A stretch of DNA of 54,695 nucleotides, from contig NZ_FOCP01000022.1 in assembly GCF_900110145.1 (NCBI RefSeq), forward strand, positions 1-54,695, written 5' to 3'. Source of the DNA: Nitrosomonas marina. Its GTDB lineage: Bacteria > Pseudomonadota > Gammaproteobacteria > Burkholderiales > Nitrosomonadaceae. How positions within the stretch are numbered: the first letter of the stretch is position 1; each line of letters begins with the position of its first letter. Below are positions 35,133-44,055 of the stretch, piece by piece. A program made the position numbers and the translations under genes. Under the pieces are notes generated by a model that was not told the origin of the DNA, made no database searches, and was given only the letters and a program-made list of their open reading frames with translations.

Positions 35133-36471
35133 ACCATTAATAATCGTTGCTGTTGTAATGTTGATGATAGGTATCGGCGGGGGCTGGTTGGCTAACGATT
35201 ATATACAGCTGGCGATTACACAACATCAACAGGATGACAGTCAGGCTGCGCGCTCGGAACAAAACAGTCAACCGCTTTTCTACCGTAGCCCGATGAATCC
35301 ATCGGTTACCTCTCCCGTTCCCGCAAAAGATCCAATGGGCATGGATTATATTCCGGTTTACGCCGATGATGACAGTAGAGACGATCAACCAGCGGGCACA
35401 GTCAAAATCGATCCAGTCGTTGCACAAAATATAGGGGTACGTACCGCGATTGTTGAAAGGGACATACTGTCGCATATCGTTCGAACAGTCGGTCGCGTGG
35501 ATTATGATGAAGAACGTATCGTTCGATTACATCCTAAGGTCGAAGGATGGATTGAAACCATGCGTGTAGACAAAACCGGTGAGAAGGTTAAGAAAAATCA
35601 GGATTTACTCAGTATTTACTCTCCCCAGCTGGTTGTCAGCCAGCAGGAATACGTCCTGGCTTTAAACAATCTCCACATATTAAAACAAAGCCCTATTGCA
35701 GACATTCGTCGTGGCGCGGAAGAACTGGTCAGCAGCGCGCTCGAACGGCTAAAACTCCTGGATGTTCCGGAACATCAACTGCATGATCTGACACGAGACC
35801 ATAACATACATAAAACCTTGCATATTCATAGCCCGGCTTCTGGCATCGTGGTTCATGTTGGTGCCCGTGAAGGCCAGTATGTGACACCGGCCACTGAGAT
35901 TTACTTGATCGCTGACTTGTCCACAGTCTGGGTATATGCTGATATCTACGAAAATGAATTACCCTGGGTACAGTTGGGTGATCTGGTTGAAATGCGGCTG
36001 GCGGGCATTCCCGGACGTGTTTTCAGAGGACACCTGGCTTTCATTTACCCATATGCCGAAGCCAAAACACGAACAATCAAAGTGCGCCTTGATTTTAAAA
36101 ATACTGAATTGTTATTAAAACCTGACATGTTTGCCGAGGTGTCAATCTATGCAAGCAAACAAAAACGCGCATTAGTGATTCCATCCGAGGCGGTTATCCG
36201 TTCAGGCACACGCGACAAGGTGCTGGTTGCACGTGGCGCTGGAAAATTTGAACCACGGACAATTACAACCGGCGTGGCAGCTGATGGAAAAGTGATTGTG
36301 CTGGATGGATTGGAAGAAGGCGAAGAAGTCGTTACTTCATCCCAGTTCCTGATTGATTCTGAATCCAGTTTGCGTGAAGCCACAGCAAAAATGATAAAAC
36401 CAGGATTAAAAGAAAAAGAATCCAAACCCAGCCCGTTACAGATAGAGGAAGGACCGCATCAACATGATTAA
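35125..36471 (+). CDS. cusB: CusB-like periplasmic adaptor with heavy-metal-binding module
   Basis: The 448-residue adaptor has one N-terminal anchor. A heavy-metal-binding module follows (YRSPMNPSVTSPVPAKDPMGMDYIPVY, about 53-79), whose Met residues are typical of Cus/Sil adaptors. The adaptor body has KVEGWIETMRV, HSPASGIVVHVGAREGQYV and ADLSTVWVYADIYENEL. The C-terminus ends in HQHD. This module differs from the FixH/YtkA-like domain of the first adaptor. The start at 35125 overlaps cusC; an upstream frame is not needed. Confidence 0.9.
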   Translation: MNKPLIIVAVVMLMIGIGGGWLANDYIQLAITQHQQDDSQAARSEQNSQPLFYRSPMNPSVTSPVPAKDPMGMDYIPVYADDDSRDDQPAGTVKIDPVVAQNIGVRTAIVERDILSHIVRTVGRVDYDEERIVRLHPKVEGWIETMRVDKTGEKVKKNQDLLSIYSPQLVVSQQEYVLALNNLHILKQSPIADIRRGAEELVSSALERLKLLDVPEHQLHDLTRDHNIHKTLHIHSPASGIVVHVGAREGQYVTPATEIYLIADLSTVWVYADIYENELPWVQLGDLVEMRLAGIPGRVFRGHLAFIYPYAEAKTRTIKVRLDFKNTELLLKPDMFAEVSIYASKQKRALVIPSEAVIRSGTRDKVLVARGAGKFEPRTITTGVAADGKVIVLDGLEEGEEVVTSSQFLIDSESSLREATAKMIKPGLKEKESKPSPLQIEEGPHQHD

Positions 36472-39400
36472 TGCCATCATCAATGGATCGCTAAATAATC
36501 GTTTTATGGTTCTGCTGGTGGTAGTTGTACTGGCAGCGGCAGGATACTGGTCTTTTAAAAATATTTCTTTAGACGCTATTCCAGACCTGTCGGATGTACA
36601 GGTCATCGTGTTTACTGAATACCCCGGACAAGCACCCCAGGTAGTAGAGGATCAAGTTACCTATCCGTTGACCACAGCGCTGTTGGCGGTGCCGCATGCA
36701 AAAGTGGTGCGCGGTTATTCTTTCTTTGGATTGTCATTCGTTTATATCATTTTTGAAGATGATACCGATATGTATTGGGCCAGGTCCAGGGTGCTGGAAT
36801 ACCTCAACTATGCTAATGAGCGACTGCCGCAGGGGGTCAATCCATCGTTGGGACCGGATGCAACCGGTGTCGGCTGGGTTTACGAATATGCACTGGTTGA
36901 CAGAACGGGCAAGCACGACTTGGCGCAATTGCGTTCCATACAGGACTGGTATTTACGTTATCCATTGCAAACAGTACCCGGTGTGTCAGAAGTCGCGTCA
37001 GTCGGTGGTTATGTCAAACAATATCAAGTAGAAGTTAACCCCAATGCATTACTCGCTTACGGTATACCCTTGTCCAAAGTGAAGTATGCCATTCAACGCT
37101 CGAATAATGATGTCGGCGGCAGAGTGGTTGAAATGGCCGAAACGGAATATATGGTGCGTGGTTTAGGCTATATCCAATCGCTTGATGATATTAGAAGCAT
37201 TCCGGTTGGTGTTGACGCCAATGGCACACCCATTCGTTTAGAAGACGTCGCACAAGTCCAAATCGGCCCCGAACTGCGCCGTGGTGTCGTCGAGTTAAAC
37301 GGCGAAGGCGAAGTCGCCGGTGGTATTGTCATCATGCGTTATGGTGATAACGCACAAGCGACCATACTGGGAGTACGTGAAAAACTGAACGAACTCAAAC
37401 AAGGATTACCAGAAGGTGTCGAAATTATTCCTGTCTATGACCGTGGCGCATTGATTGAACGCGCGGTAGCCACATTGAATACAGCGTTGATTCAGGAACT
37501 GATTATCGTTTGTGTATTAGTTGGCTTGTTTTTACTGCATCTACGTTCATCATTAGTCATTGTTATTACGCTGCCACTGGCTGTATTGATGGCATTTATT
37601 GTCATGAGATGGCAGGGCATCAATGCCAATATCATGTCTTTAGGAGGCATTGCCATCGCGATTGGCGACATGGTCGATGGCGGCATCGTGATGGTGGAGA
37701 ATGCCCATAAACATCTGGGTGAAGCAGTCGCCAGGAAAAAGGCCGAGTTAACCAAAAAAGAACGTTGGCAGGTCATTGGCAAAGCTTCTCGTGAGGTAGG
37801 GCCTTCACTGTTTTTTTCATTACTCATCATTACCGTATCATTTATACCCATTTTTGCGATGGAAGCACAGGAAGGCCGGCTGTTCAGCCCACTGGCCTAT
37901 ACCAAATCCTATGCGATGGCTGCAGCAGCCATCTTAACTATTACCGTTATACCCGTATTGATGGGTTATTTTATTCGCGGCAAAATTATTCCCGAGAAAA
38001 AGAACCCTGCTAACCGCTTCTTGCATTTCATTCATTCGCCAATACTCAAGCTGGCCATGCGTTGGCGGGCAGCGACATTAGTACTGGCTATGCTGCTACT
38101 TGCTTCAACCTTCTATCCGTTATCCAAAATCGGCAGTGAATTTATGCCACCGCTGGATGAGGGCGATATACTCTACATGCCCAGTACATTTCCCGGCATT
38201 TCCATCACCAAAGCTAAAGAGCTTTTGCAACAAACTGATAAAATCATTAAAACCTTTCCTGAAGTGCACCATGTCTTTGGCAAAATTGGTCGCGCCGAGA
38301 CCGCAACCGATCCTGCCCCCTTATCGATGATAGAAACGACAATACGGCTTAAACCCCGTTCGGAATGGCCTGATCCAAACAAAACCATGCAAGAACTGGT
38401 TTCTGAAATGGATCGGGCTATTAATTTCCCTGGCGTAGCCAACGCCTGGACCATGCCAATCAAAACACGTATTGATATGCTATCGACTGGTATTAAAACG
38501 CCTGTCGGCATCAAGGTTTCCGGGCCTGATCTGGATAAGTTACAGCAATTATCTGAACAGATTGAACAAGTCATGAAAACCATGCCGGAAACACTATCTG
38601 CTTTTGGTGACCGGGCCGCTGGCGGGTATTATCTGGATTTTGATATCAAACGCGATGAATCTGCACGCTATGGTTTAACGGTGGGTGACGTTCAAGACGT
38701 GATTCAAAGCGCAATTGGTGGCATGAACATTACTGAAACAGTGGAAGGTCTGGAACGTTATCCTGTCAATCTGCGCTATCCTCGCGAATTACGGGATGAT
38801 CTGGAGAGTCTGAAGCGTACGTTAATCCCGACTCCAACCGGTGCACAAATCCCGTTGTCACTGGTGGCCGATCTTACGCTAAGGCGTGGACCGCCTTCCA
38901 TTAAAAGTGAAAATGCGCGTCCTAATGCCTGGATTTATGTAGACCTAAAAACCTCCGACATCGGCGGTTTTGTAACAAAAGCAAAAACGCTTATAGAAAG
39001 CCAAGTAGTGCTTCCTGCTGGCTACACCATCAGTTGGTCCGGTCAGTTCGAATACATGGAACGGGCCGCAGAAAAACTTCGCATTGTAGTGCCGTTAACA
39101 CTTTTATTGATTTTCTTTTTACTCTACCTGACCTTTCGCAACATGGTTGAGCCTATTATCGTGATGCTGACCGTTCCTTTCGGTCTTATTGGTGGCATAT
39201 GGTTAGTATACGGTCTCGGATTTAATCTCTCTGTCGCAGTTTATGTTGGTTTTATAGCGCTAGCCGGGACGGCTGCCGAAACAGGTGTGATGGTATTAAA
39301 TTTTATCGACATTGAAATTGCTAAATTGCGCAAACAAAAACAGGCGTTACTATCTCCCTCAGAAATCAAAGAAGCGGTTGAAGCAGCAACGGCTATGCGT

Positions 39401-39628
39401 GTGCGGCCAGTTTCAATTACGGCATTCTCCACTATGATCGGCTTAATACCCATCATGATGGCCACTGGCAGCGGCGCAGATGTCACTCATCGCATTGCGG
39501 CACCGGTATTAGGTGGTATGTTTACAGTACTTATTCTGACGCTGCTGGTATTTCCAGTCATCTACAGTTTAATCCTGCAGTTTCAGGAAAAAAGAAAGCA
39601 ACAAAGTTTTGACACGGATCAATCGTAA
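36464..39628 (+). CDS. cusA: CusA-type RND copper/silver pump, second copy
   Basis: The 1054-residue pump aligns with E. coli CusA; the copper Met residues are Met572 (ILYMPSTFP), Met622 (PLSMIETT) and Met672 (IDMLSTGI). Helix 4 reads AIGDMVDGGIVMVEN where the first pump and E. coli CusA have AIGAMVDAA, so two small Ala residues beside the essential Asp are replaced by Asp and Gly. That could alter proton transfer or leave function unchanged. It overlaps the adaptor end by 8 bases and closes the second operon. Confidence 0.93.
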   Translation: MINAIINGSLNNRFMVLLVVVVLAAAGYWSFKNISLDAIPDLSDVQVIVFTEYPGQAPQVVEDQVTYPLTTALLAVPHAKVVRGYSFFGLSFVYIIFEDDTDMYWARSRVLEYLNYANERLPQGVNPSLGPDATGVGWVYEYALVDRTGKHDLAQLRSIQDWYLRYPLQTVPGVSEVASVGGYVKQYQVEVNPNALLAYGIPLSKVKYAIQRSNNDVGGRVVEMAETEYMVRGLGYIQSLDDIRSIPVGVDANGTPIRLEDVAQVQIGPELRRGVVELNGEGEVAGGIVIMRYGDNAQATILGVREKLNELKQGLPEGVEIIPVYDRGALIERAVATLNTALIQELIIVCVLVGLFLLHLRSSLVIVITLPLAVLMAFIVMRWQGINANIMSLGGIAIAIGDMVDGGIVMVENAHKHLGEAVARKKAELTKKERWQVIGKASREVGPSLFFSLLIITVSFIPIFAMEAQEGRLFSPLAYTKSYAMAAAAILTITVIPVLMGYFIRGKIIPEKKNPANRFLHFIHSPILKLAMRWRAATLVLAMLLLASTFYPLSKIGSEFMPPLDEGDILYMPSTFPGISITKAKELLQQTDKIIKTFPEVHHVFGKIGRAETATDPAPLSMIETTIRLKPRSEWPDPNKTMQELVSEMDRAINFPGVANAWTMPIKTRIDMLSTGIKTPVGIKVSGPDLDKLQQLSEQIEQVMKTMPETLSAFGDRAAGGYYLDFDIKRDESARYGLTVGDVQDVIQSAIGGMNITETVEGLERYPVNLRYPRELRDDLESLKRTLIPTPTGAQIPLSLVADLTLRRGPPSIKSENARPNAWIYVDLKTSDIGGFVTKAKTLIESQVVLPAGYTISWSGQFEYMERAAEKLRIVVPLTLLLIFFLLYLTFRNMVEPIIVMLTVPFGLIGGIWLVYGLGFNLSVAVYVGFIALAGTAAETGVMVLNFIDIEIAKLRKQKQALLSPSEIKEAVEAATAMRVRPVSITAFSTMIGLIPIMMATGSGADVTHRIAAPVLGGMFTVLILTLLVFPVIYSLILQFQEKRKQQSFDTDQS

Positions 39629-39704
39629 TTTGAATAGAGTTGAAAACAAAACGAATGATCGCCATAGGTTCAGCGTATTGCAATTTACAGCTAAAAAACA
39701 AAAG

Positions 39705-39724
39705 AAATTTAGACCTTTAAATTT
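39705..39724. terminator. AT-only hairpin between convergent genes
   Basis: AAATTTA (39705-39711) pairs with TAAATTT (39718-39724) across GACCTT. It lies between the end of the second cusA and the convergent KfrB-domain gene, where its T-run could end either transcript. AT-only stems are weak. Confidence 0.3.
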
Positions 39725-40085
39725 TTAATACCTTTTTCTTCTTAAGTGCATCAGTTTGTGTCAAATTCGCTTTTTGTCCATCATATTCGATAGCCACATC
39801 CTTCCCGGCAATAGGCTTGCCATTAATCGCATTTAACTGATGCACAATAAAATCTTTTCCAGCCTGCTGATAAAAAACTTCATTTTCCTTGTCGACGTAT
39901 AAAATCTTGCCTTCATACTGTTTTTTGTCTTCAGGGGTTTTAGCCAGGTAGATATTATAGATGCCGGGTTTGATACCCTCTTCCGCTTTTTTGATGGTAC
40001 CAGCGGTTTCCCATTCATTATTGACCATAGCCTGAATAATCTTTTGTCCGTTCATTACAACAATGCGCAGTTTCTGGGTTGTCAT
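39717..40085 (-). CDS. KfrB-domain plasmid-type protein
   Basis: The 122-residue protein reads GIYNIYLAKTPEDKKQYEGKILYVDKENEVFYQQAGKDFIVHQ and then GKDVAIEYDGQKA, which matches the KfrB domain found on IncP plasmids and related elements. Its role there is unclear, possibly linked to partition or host-range functions. It lies downstream of korB on the minus strand, 65 bases away, so the two may be co-transcribed. Nothing in it is obviously broken. Confidence 0.65.
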   Translation of the reverse strand: MTTQKLRIVVMNGQKIIQAMVNNEWETAGTIKKAEEGIKPGIYNIYLAKTPEDKKQYEGKILYVDKENEVFYQQAGKDFIVHQLNAINGKPIAGKDVAIEYDGQKANLTQTDALKKKKVLKI

Positions 40086-40150
40086 TTTTGTTTTTCTTTT
40101 ATCTAATCGTTAGTTGATTGCTGGTAGGTTGCGTACACGAATTGATTTAT

Positions 40151-41218
40151 CTAACCTGTTTCCTGATTGGCGAGTTCATCCAGAATTTTGAACAGATCAA
40201 AGTTTGTTGATCTCTCTGCACCATACAAAAAAGCAATCAATTGCAAAGCACCACTGCCTTTGGCTGAGAAGCGTCCGTCCTGCAGTGCATTGATAGTGTA
40301 CTGAATCCTGTTCGAACAATGCCTGCCTTTTTCAAAGTAGTCTTTCACGTTGGTTGTGAGCCGCTTCTTATCATCTTTGGATAAATCCCGCACTAAATCT
40401 TTTGGATTGCGCTTGCCTTTTTTAATCAGATGATAAACAGAATCGAGCAATGAAGCCTGCGTGCTTTTTGGGTTTGTTTTTTGCTGATCTGTAGCTGTTT
40501 CGGGTTTTTCTTCTGTTTGTTGCGCTTGTTCGCCCGAATCAATGAAGCCTTGTTGCTTTTTTTGCTCCAGGAATTTGCCGAACTGTTTTACATCCAGCCT
40601 GGATATCTCTTCCGGCGCGCTCAAGTTGAGCCAGTTAATGACTTCTTCTTTATTCGCCCTGTAGTATCTCGTCAAATCATAAATGGCTGTCACATCGGTG
40701 CATCGTCCTGTGCGGTAGATTTCATCGATGGGGTCGGGCAGATCGAGTAAGGCTGCATGGGTGGTAATATACGGATTGGTTTTGCCGATACGTCTGGCAA
40801 TCTCAGATTTGGTTTTACCGGCAGCCAGTTGTCGGCCGATAAAATCGGCAATCTCTCTTGATGTCAGATTATCCCGTTGCAGATTCTCGATTACCTGATC
40901 GGCTTCACTGTAATCAGCATCGATAAACGCCGGTATGGTTTTTAATCCGGCATTGATGCTGGCACGATAGCGTCTGGCGCCATGATTGATGATATAGGTT
41001 CCCGGTTTCTCCGGATTGGGACGTACCGATATCGGTGATTTCACCCCCCTAAGTTTAACGGTTTCCGTTAACTCGCGCAGCGTATCCTGGTTGAATTCCT
41101 TCCTCGGTTGATTACTATCTTCAACAATCAAATCAAGATCGATTTCAGTAGCACCCATTGGCGTTGCAGGCGCAGTGGTTTTTTTACCGGCACCGGCTCC
41201 TCGCTTTCTTGCTGTCAT
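40151..41218 (-). CDS. korB: KorB/ParB-family partition and repressor protein
   Basis: The 355-residue protein has the ParB N-terminal domain (DSNQPRKEFNQDTLRELTETVKLRGV, INHGARRYRASINAG, a CTP-binding type box) and a helix-turn-helix core (TSREIADFIGRQLAAGKTKSEIARRIGKTNPYITTHAALLDLP). After it comes the KorB-type linker (GRCTDVTAIYDLTRYYR). The C-terminal region (about 260-350) is less like RP4 KorB. In RP4, KorB both partitions the plasmid and represses trb and other operons. No incC/parA gene is seen next to it. AGGA precedes the ATG. It is divergent from trbA. Confidence 0.83.
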   Translation of the reverse strand: MTARKRGAGAGKKTTAPATPMGATEIDLDLIVEDSNQPRKEFNQDTLRELTETVKLRGVKSPISVRPNPEKPGTYIINHGARRYRASINAGLKTIPAFIDADYSEADQVIENLQRDNLTSREIADFIGRQLAAGKTKSEIARRIGKTNPYITTHAALLDLPDPIDEIYRTGRCTDVTAIYDLTRYYRANKEEVINWLNLSAPEEISRLDVKQFGKFLEQKKQQGFIDSGEQAQQTEEKPETATDQQKTNPKSTQASLLDSVYHLIKKGKRNPKDLVRDLSKDDKKRLTTNVKDYFEKGRHCSNRIQYTINALQDGRFSAKGSGALQLIAFLYGAERSTNFDLFKILDELANQETG

Positions 41219-41457
41219 ATGTATCCTGTGTGTTTATTGATTTTTATTGTGTCAAGCAACACTATTGGCGAGCATTTGATCTGGCGGGCACGATATTGAA
41301 TGCGAACTGGTGTCTGCAAAAGTCAGGCCGGGAAACATGAAATGGCAGATGGCATCATCGATAAAACCTGATCTGTGTCTCCTGTCCAAAAACCAGGTAC
41401 CCGCTTCTCTTCCATCCGTTCGCTAACCGCATTAATTAAGCTAACTCGTTTCACTCA

Positions 41458-41474
41458 CAGTAATACAATTACTG
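41458..41474. promoter_or_regulatory. Perfect palindrome CAGTAAT-ACA-ATTACTG
   Basis: The 7-bp arms (41458-41464 and 41468-41474) are exactly inverted around ACA. It is a plausible binding site for one of the regulators in this region, perhaps TrbA. Confidence 0.45.
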
Positions 41475-41515
41475 TTTAGCCAGATGATCAATCAATACAT
41501 TATTTGCAATAGTGT

Positions 41516-41541
41516 TTATTGACAGGGTTAACTGTCAATAA
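41516..41541. promoter_or_regulatory. Perfect palindrome TTATTGACAG-GGTTAA-CTGTCAATAA
   Basis: The 10-bp arms (41516-41525 and 41532-41541) are exactly inverted around GGTTAA. Each arm contains TTGACA, so divergent -35 boxes may overlap an operator or partition site. It is the best candidate for a main control site in the korB-trbA gap. Confidence 0.5.
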
Positions 41542-41769
41542 CAATGCTTGTTAATCACACAGCACATCATTTGGCTGAATCATTTTACTTCCTCCTCCTA
41601 GCTACATCTTATTGTTTTTTCTTGGTTCACTGTATATTAGAATCCAGTCTGTTGATACTGTTCTTTTTTTTCTTGCTGATGGATTAAAATACCAGCTTTA
41701 CAGCTGCAAAACAATGACCGGCATTGCTTTAAGCGGCTTAAACCCTGCAACCAGAGTAGTTATTATTAC

Positions 41770-42168
41770 ATGTACAACCTGATCCTGATCACAAATATTT
41801 TGCGCATCCTTGATGAGAAAGGCATGACCAAGTCGGAGCTGGCCAAGAAAGCAGGTGTTTCGATTGCCTTCTTTACCGACTTAACCAACGACAAAGCCAA
41901 TCCGTCACTCAGAATTATCGAAGCGATTGCTGAAGCTTTAGAAACGCCACTGCCGATGTTACTCGACAGTTCCGATATGAAACTTACCGACCTTGAGATG
42001 CTCGCCAAACGCAAACCCGGCAAACTGCCCAAAGGCTTTGTTTGGAAAGGTGGTGTACTAAGCGAATATGAAGCGTATCAGGTTGATCAATGGGATAAAA
42101 AAAATCGCACCTTTCTATCCAAAGAAACCAAAAAGAATAAAATAAAAGCAAAGGCAAAAAACCAATAA
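41770..42168 (+). CDS. trbA: TrbA-like XRE-family regulator
   Basis: The 132-residue protein has an N-terminal helix-turn-helix (MTKSELAKKAGVSIAFFTDLTNDKANPSLRIIEAIA). Its C-terminal half has LPKGFVWKGGVLSEYEAYQVDQWDKKNR, a layout like the TrbA/KorC repressors of IncP plasmids. The C-terminus is Lys-rich. It stands directly before trbB, as in RP4, where TrbA represses the conjugation operons. The gap to trbB is 99 bases and contains an inverted repeat. It could be another XRE regulator of the same circuit. Confidence 0.7.
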   Translation: MYNLILITNILRILDEKGMTKSELAKKAGVSIAFFTDLTNDKANPSLRIIEAIAEALETPLPMLLDSSDMKLTDLEMLAKRKPGKLPKGFVWKGGVLSEYEAYQVDQWDKKNRTFLSKETKKNKIKAKAKNQ

Positions 42169-42228
42169 TTAACAAATAACGAAAAAATTAACAAAAAAGT
42201 ATTGCACCAATTTAAAATTCGTTATATC

Positions 42229-42266
42229 GTAATGTCACTTGATAATTATTGAAGTGGTGACATTAC
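42229..42266 (+). promoter_or_regulatory. Inverted repeat ending just before the trbB start
   Basis: GTAATGTCAC (42229-42238) pairs exactly with GTGACATTAC (42257-42266); CACTT and AAGTG extend the symmetry inward. The right arm ends one base before the trbB ATG at 42268, covering its weak ribosome site. It could be a repressor operator or an RNA hairpin that limits trbB translation. A TTGCAC at 42202 with TATCGT 17 bases later is a possible promoter. Confidence 0.55.
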
Positions 42267-42267
42267 C

Positions 42268-43227
42268 ATGCCGGATCAATCACCCAATATCATATCGGTT
42301 AAAGACCGCGCCAAACGCAAGCTAGAGCGCGATGCCCGTGAAATCGTAACCGCCCTGCAAGACCCGGATACGGTGGAAATCATGGTCAATGCCGACGGAC
42401 GTATCTGGCAGGAAAAACTCGGGCAAAAGATTACCTGTATCGGCAATCTTCAGGCTGCTCAGACCGAAGCAGTCATTAAAACGGTTGCCGGATATCACGG
42501 CAAGGAAGTCACCCGGTTCAATCCGATCATCGAAGGAGAATTCCCACTCGACAATTCCCGTTTTGCCGGGCAATTGCCGCCAGTGGTTACCTCCCCTACT
42601 TTCGCCATCCGTAAAAAAGCGGTTGCCATATTTACGCTTGATCAGTATGTCGAGAAAGGTGTGCTGTCATCCAGACACTGCAACATCATCAAACAAGCCG
42701 TGCACGAACATCGTAATGTCCTGGTGATCGGCGGCACCGGTTCAGGCAAGACAACATTGATCAACGCCATCATCTTCGAGATGGTGCTCAACGACCCGGA
42801 AGAACGCATTTTTATTCTTGAAGATACCGGTGAAATTCAATGCGCGGCTCAGAATTTTGTGCAGTATCACACCACACTCGATGTCGACATGACGCAGTTA
42901 CTCAGAACCACACTGCGCATGCGCCCCGACCGCATACTCGTTGGTGAAGTCCGGGGTGCCGAGGCACTCGACCTATTGGATGCCTGGAACACCGGTCATG
43001 AAGGCGGCGCCGCCACCTTACATGCCAATGATGCGTTATCCGGCCTGACGCGTTTGGAGTCACTCATTTCAAGAAACAACCACGCACCAGCTGAAATCAA
43101 GCCGCTCATTGCTGAAGCGGTCGATGTGGTGATTCATATTGCACGCACAAAGCTTGGCAGACAAGTGCGCGAAATACTTGAAGTCTACGGTTTTAAACGC
43201 GGCAATTACCAGACCCGGCGATTGTAA
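42268..43227 (+). CDS. trbB: TrbB/VirB11 secretion ATPase
   Basis: The 319-residue cytoplasmic ATPase powers the type IV channel with TrbE. Walker A is GGTGSGKT at 155-162, then [10 protein letters not shown] (Walker B-like Asp/Glu), [18 protein letters not shown] and the His box [13 protein letters not shown], all features of VirB11. It opens the trb operon, 20 bases before trbC. The hairpin across its start suggests regulated expression. Family and gene order match IncP TrbB. Confidence 0.93.
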   Translation: MPDQSPNIISVKDRAKRKLERDAREIVTALQDPDTVEIMVNADGRIWQEKLGQKITCIGNLQAAQTEAVIKTVAGYHGKEVTRFNPIIEGEFPLDNSRFAGQLPPVVTSPTFAIRKKAVAIFTLDQYVEKGVLSSRHCNIIKQAVHEHRNVLVIGGTGSGKTTLINAIIFEMVLNDPEERIFILEDTGEIQCAAQNFVQYHTTLDVDMTQLLRTTLRMRPDRILVGEVRGAEALDLLDAWNTGHEGGAATLHANDALSGLTRLESLISRNNHAPAEIKPLIAEAVDVVIHIARTKLGRQVREILEVYGFKRGNYQTRRL

Positions 43228-43247
43228 TACTGTTTGAGGAGTCGATT

Positions 43248-43676
43248 ATGAAGCTGAAACAGAACAAACCAAACACCTTTTTGTTTTACGCACTATTGGT
43301 TCTCATGTTTCTGGGTTTGCTTCTGTTTGCCAATAACACCCTGGCGGCGGTTGGCGCCGGTGGTGCGCTACCGTATGAATCGTGGCTGGTAAATCTGCGT
43401 AATTCCGTGACCGGTCCGGTTGCATTTACCCTGTCCATCGTTGGTATTGTTGTAGCCGGTGGCATTTTAATCTTTGGCGGTGAATTGAATGCGTTTTTCC
43501 GCACGCTGATTTTTATCGTGCTGGTGATGGCGCTATTGGTCGGTGCTAACAACATCATGACCAACTTGTTTCAAGGTGCGGTGATTCCGGTTGAATCATC
43601 CTTGGTGGACACATCAGAAACGGAAGTTTATCAAGATTTAAAAACAGTTCAGGGAACACAGAAACAGAAACTTTAG
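43248..43676 (+). CDS. trbC: TrbC/VirB2 pilin precursor
   Basis: The 142-residue prepilin has a signal peptide ([23 protein letters not shown]). The mature core [22 protein letters not shown] plus [19 protein letters not shown] is nearly the same as RP4 TrbC, which is cut at both ends and circularised by TraF. Two membrane helices form the pilus subunit. No TraF peptidase is seen in the window. GAGGAG precedes the start. Confidence 0.93.
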   Translation: MKLKQNKPNTFLFYALLVLMFLGLLLFANNTLAAVGAGGALPYESWLVNLRNSVTGPVAFTLSIVGIVVAGGILIFGGELNAFFRTLIFIVLVMALLVGANNIMTNLFQGAVIPVESSLVDTSETEVYQDLKTVQGTQKQKL

Positions 43677-43743
43677 CGGCCGCCATGCTGCAATTACAGC
43701 AAATGCAGTAATCGTAACTTTCTTGTTTTACAGGAGGTCTGTT

Positions 43744-44055
43744 ATGGCATTACGAACCATACCGATCAGACAATCGGGCAACCGTCCGAATCTCTTCATG
43801 GGCGGTGACCGCGAACTGGTGATGTTCTCGATCCTGATAGCAGCCACATCCATTTTTGCGGCAATGGAAATCAAGACTACGCTGTTTGGCGTAGCACTTT
43901 GGATTTTTGCCTTGTTTGCTCTGCGCCTCATGGCCAAGCACGATCCGCAGTTACGTCATGTGTATCTGCGCCAATTGCGCTACAAAAAATATTATCCGGC
44001 CAGAAGCACGCCGTTTACCATCAACTCGTCACACATGGAAAAGCAGTTCCAATGA
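43744..44055 (+). CDS. trbD: TrbD/VirB3 inner-membrane protein
   Basis: The 103-residue protein has the VirB3 pattern: an RTIPIRQSGNRPNLFMGGDRE start, two helices (LVMFSILIAATSIFAAM and LFGVALWIFALFALRLMA), and DPQLRHVYLRQLRYKKYYPA. It helps anchor the TrbE ATPase. ATG 43744 follows AGGAGG. It overlaps trbE by 4 bases. The gap to trbC has TTTAGCGGC, half of a KorB site. Confidence 0.9.
   Translation: MALRTIPIRQSGNRPNLFMGGDRELVMFSILIAATSIFAAMEIKTTLFGVALWIFALFALRLMAKHDPQLRHVYLRQLRYKKYYPARSTPFTINSSHMEKQFQ

Larger units (their letters stand above)
41219..41769. other. Divergent korB-trbA control region
   Basis: This 551-base AT-rich gap has no gene. It lies between the korB start (minus) and trbA (plus) and holds two perfect palindromes, described separately. 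Promoters for both genes should lie here; TTGACA occurs on both strands within the palindrome at 41516-41541. No full KorB site (TTTAGCSGCTAAA) is present. Confidence 0.55.

Noticed and set aside
43673..43681. TTTAGCGGC in the trbC-trbD gap as a KorB operator
   Set aside because: Only one half of the 13-bp KorB palindrome is present; the other half reads CGCC.
43899..44051. Upstream extension of the trbE reading frame
   Set aside because: It runs across trbD and has no ribosome site; the ATG at 44052 overlapping the trbD stop is normal for this operon.
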